From contig DLLA01000118.1 of the NCBI GenBank assembly GCA_002479035.1, forward strand, positions 1-5,987: a stretch of 5,987 nucleotides of DNA, given 5' to 3'. The notes under the pieces are model-generated. The model searched no databases. It had not been told where the DNA came from and was given only the letters and a program-made list of their open reading frames with translations. A program made the position numbers and the translations under genes. Shown here piece after piece: positions 5,675 through 5,987 of the stretch (the first letter of the stretch is position 1; each line of letters begins with the position of its first letter). This stretch comes from Bacteroidales bacterium UBA7574 (lineage in GTDB: Bacteria > Bacteroidota > Bacteroidia > Bacteroidales > Paludibacteraceae).

Positions 5675-5987
5675 TCAGTCCACCTCGCGTGCCTCTCCGT
5701 TTATCAGCACCTTGCGCGGGTGAGGTGCAAAAGCCGCTGACGAGATGTCCCAATCCTCGTGTTGGTACTGCGGCGGGAGTTGGATATTTGCCATGCCGCA
5801 TAGCGTGTAGAATATACAATCGGCGTTCATCGGTTCGCGCGTATTCTGCCGCAAAGCCGCAGTCTTTTCCTTGTTTTCCTGCTCATACTCGTCTGAATAC
5901 CATACGAATAGCGGCACATGATACTCATCTTTGCTGCACAGCGTCCCATGCCACCCCGTTGTGGCGGTGATGGTCTGCCCGTGGTCA
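5675..5987 (-). CDS. Sulfatase-fold phosphoethanolamine transferase-like protein, C-terminal end only
   Basis: The gene enters from the right edge; 103 complete codons before the stop are visible. It starts in the window at DHGQ, the metal-binding Asp-His pair of the alkaline phosphatase/sulfatase superfamily (DHGE in EptA). Ten residues later comes WHG, matching the conserved His of EptA-like enzymes (YLHG), then EYHVPLFVWYSDEY, which matches the THVPMLLW segment that follows in that family. The tail PHPRKVLINGE resembles the end of Bacteroidota sulfatase-like transferases. Family members sit in the inner membrane with a periplasmic catalytic domain and transfer phosphoethanolamine to lipid A or glycans. 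The membrane part and the catalytic Thr lie outside the window, so a true sulfatase or an LTA-synthase-like enzyme remains possible. Gln instead of the usual Glu after DHG is notable. Confidence 0.75.
   Translation of the reverse strand, partial: DHGQTITATTGWHGTLCSKDEYHVPLFVWYSDEYEQENKEKTAALRQNTREPMNADCIFYTLCGMANIQLPPQYQHEDWDISSAAFAPHPRKVLINGEAREVD

Noticed and set aside
5668..5970. 100-codon plus-strand frame at the right end
   Set aside because: It lies antisense to the DHGQ...YHVPLFVW enzyme tail, which has clear family motifs.

Overview
The window looks like a chromosomal segment of a Bacteroidales-type bacterium (phylum Bacteroidota). Three promoters match the Bacteroidota pattern TTTG, about 20 bp, TAnnTTTG. 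The ClpB sequence carries the second Walker A motif GTTGVGKT and M-domain wording that I know from Bacteroides-type ClpB. Ribosome-binding sites are weak or absent except before clpB. No rRNA, tRNA, CRISPR array, transposase or phage gene is visible.

Layout, left to right. (1) 1-1422, minus: clpB, cut by the left edge after 474 codons. It begins directly at the first AAA+ module and has no room for the usual N-terminal domain. (2) 1423-1593: a divergent intergenic region holding a sigma-54-like promoter and dyad facing clpB, and a housekeeping-type promoter facing right. (3) 1594-2733, plus: a seven-helix membrane protein fused to an AraC-type DNA-binding domain, apparently translated from an almost leaderless mRNA. 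(4) 2743-3585, minus: a soluble AraC-family regulator, tail to tail with the previous gene and only 9 bp away. (5) 3586-3853: a second divergent region with a promoter each way and a 12-bp direct repeat, one copy near each promoter. (6) 3854-5245, plus: a secreted alkaline phosphatase with a complete set of metal ligands. (7) 5246-5674: a 429-bp non-coding stretch with a 120-bp inverted-repeat (MITE-like) element containing a perfect hairpin, then a degenerate tandem array of 11/22-bp period. (8) 5675-5987, minus: the C-terminal end of a sulfatase-fold phosphoethanolamine transferase-like enzyme, cut by the right edge.

How they may fit together: the soluble AraC regulator and the alkaline phosphatase are divergent and share a repeated sequence around their promoters, so local regulation is a reasonable hypothesis. 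The membrane AraC protein looks like a one-component envelope sensor, but its target is unknown; it is divergent from clpB. ClpB is a cytoplasmic disaggregase, and its promoter suggests an activator-dependent switch. The two right-hand enzymes belong to the same alkaline phosphatase superfamily and both act at the envelope, but they are convergent and separated by the repeat region, so no operon is implied. The most unusual items are the N-domain-less ClpB with its sigma-54-like promoter, and the repeat-rich 5316-5642 block.
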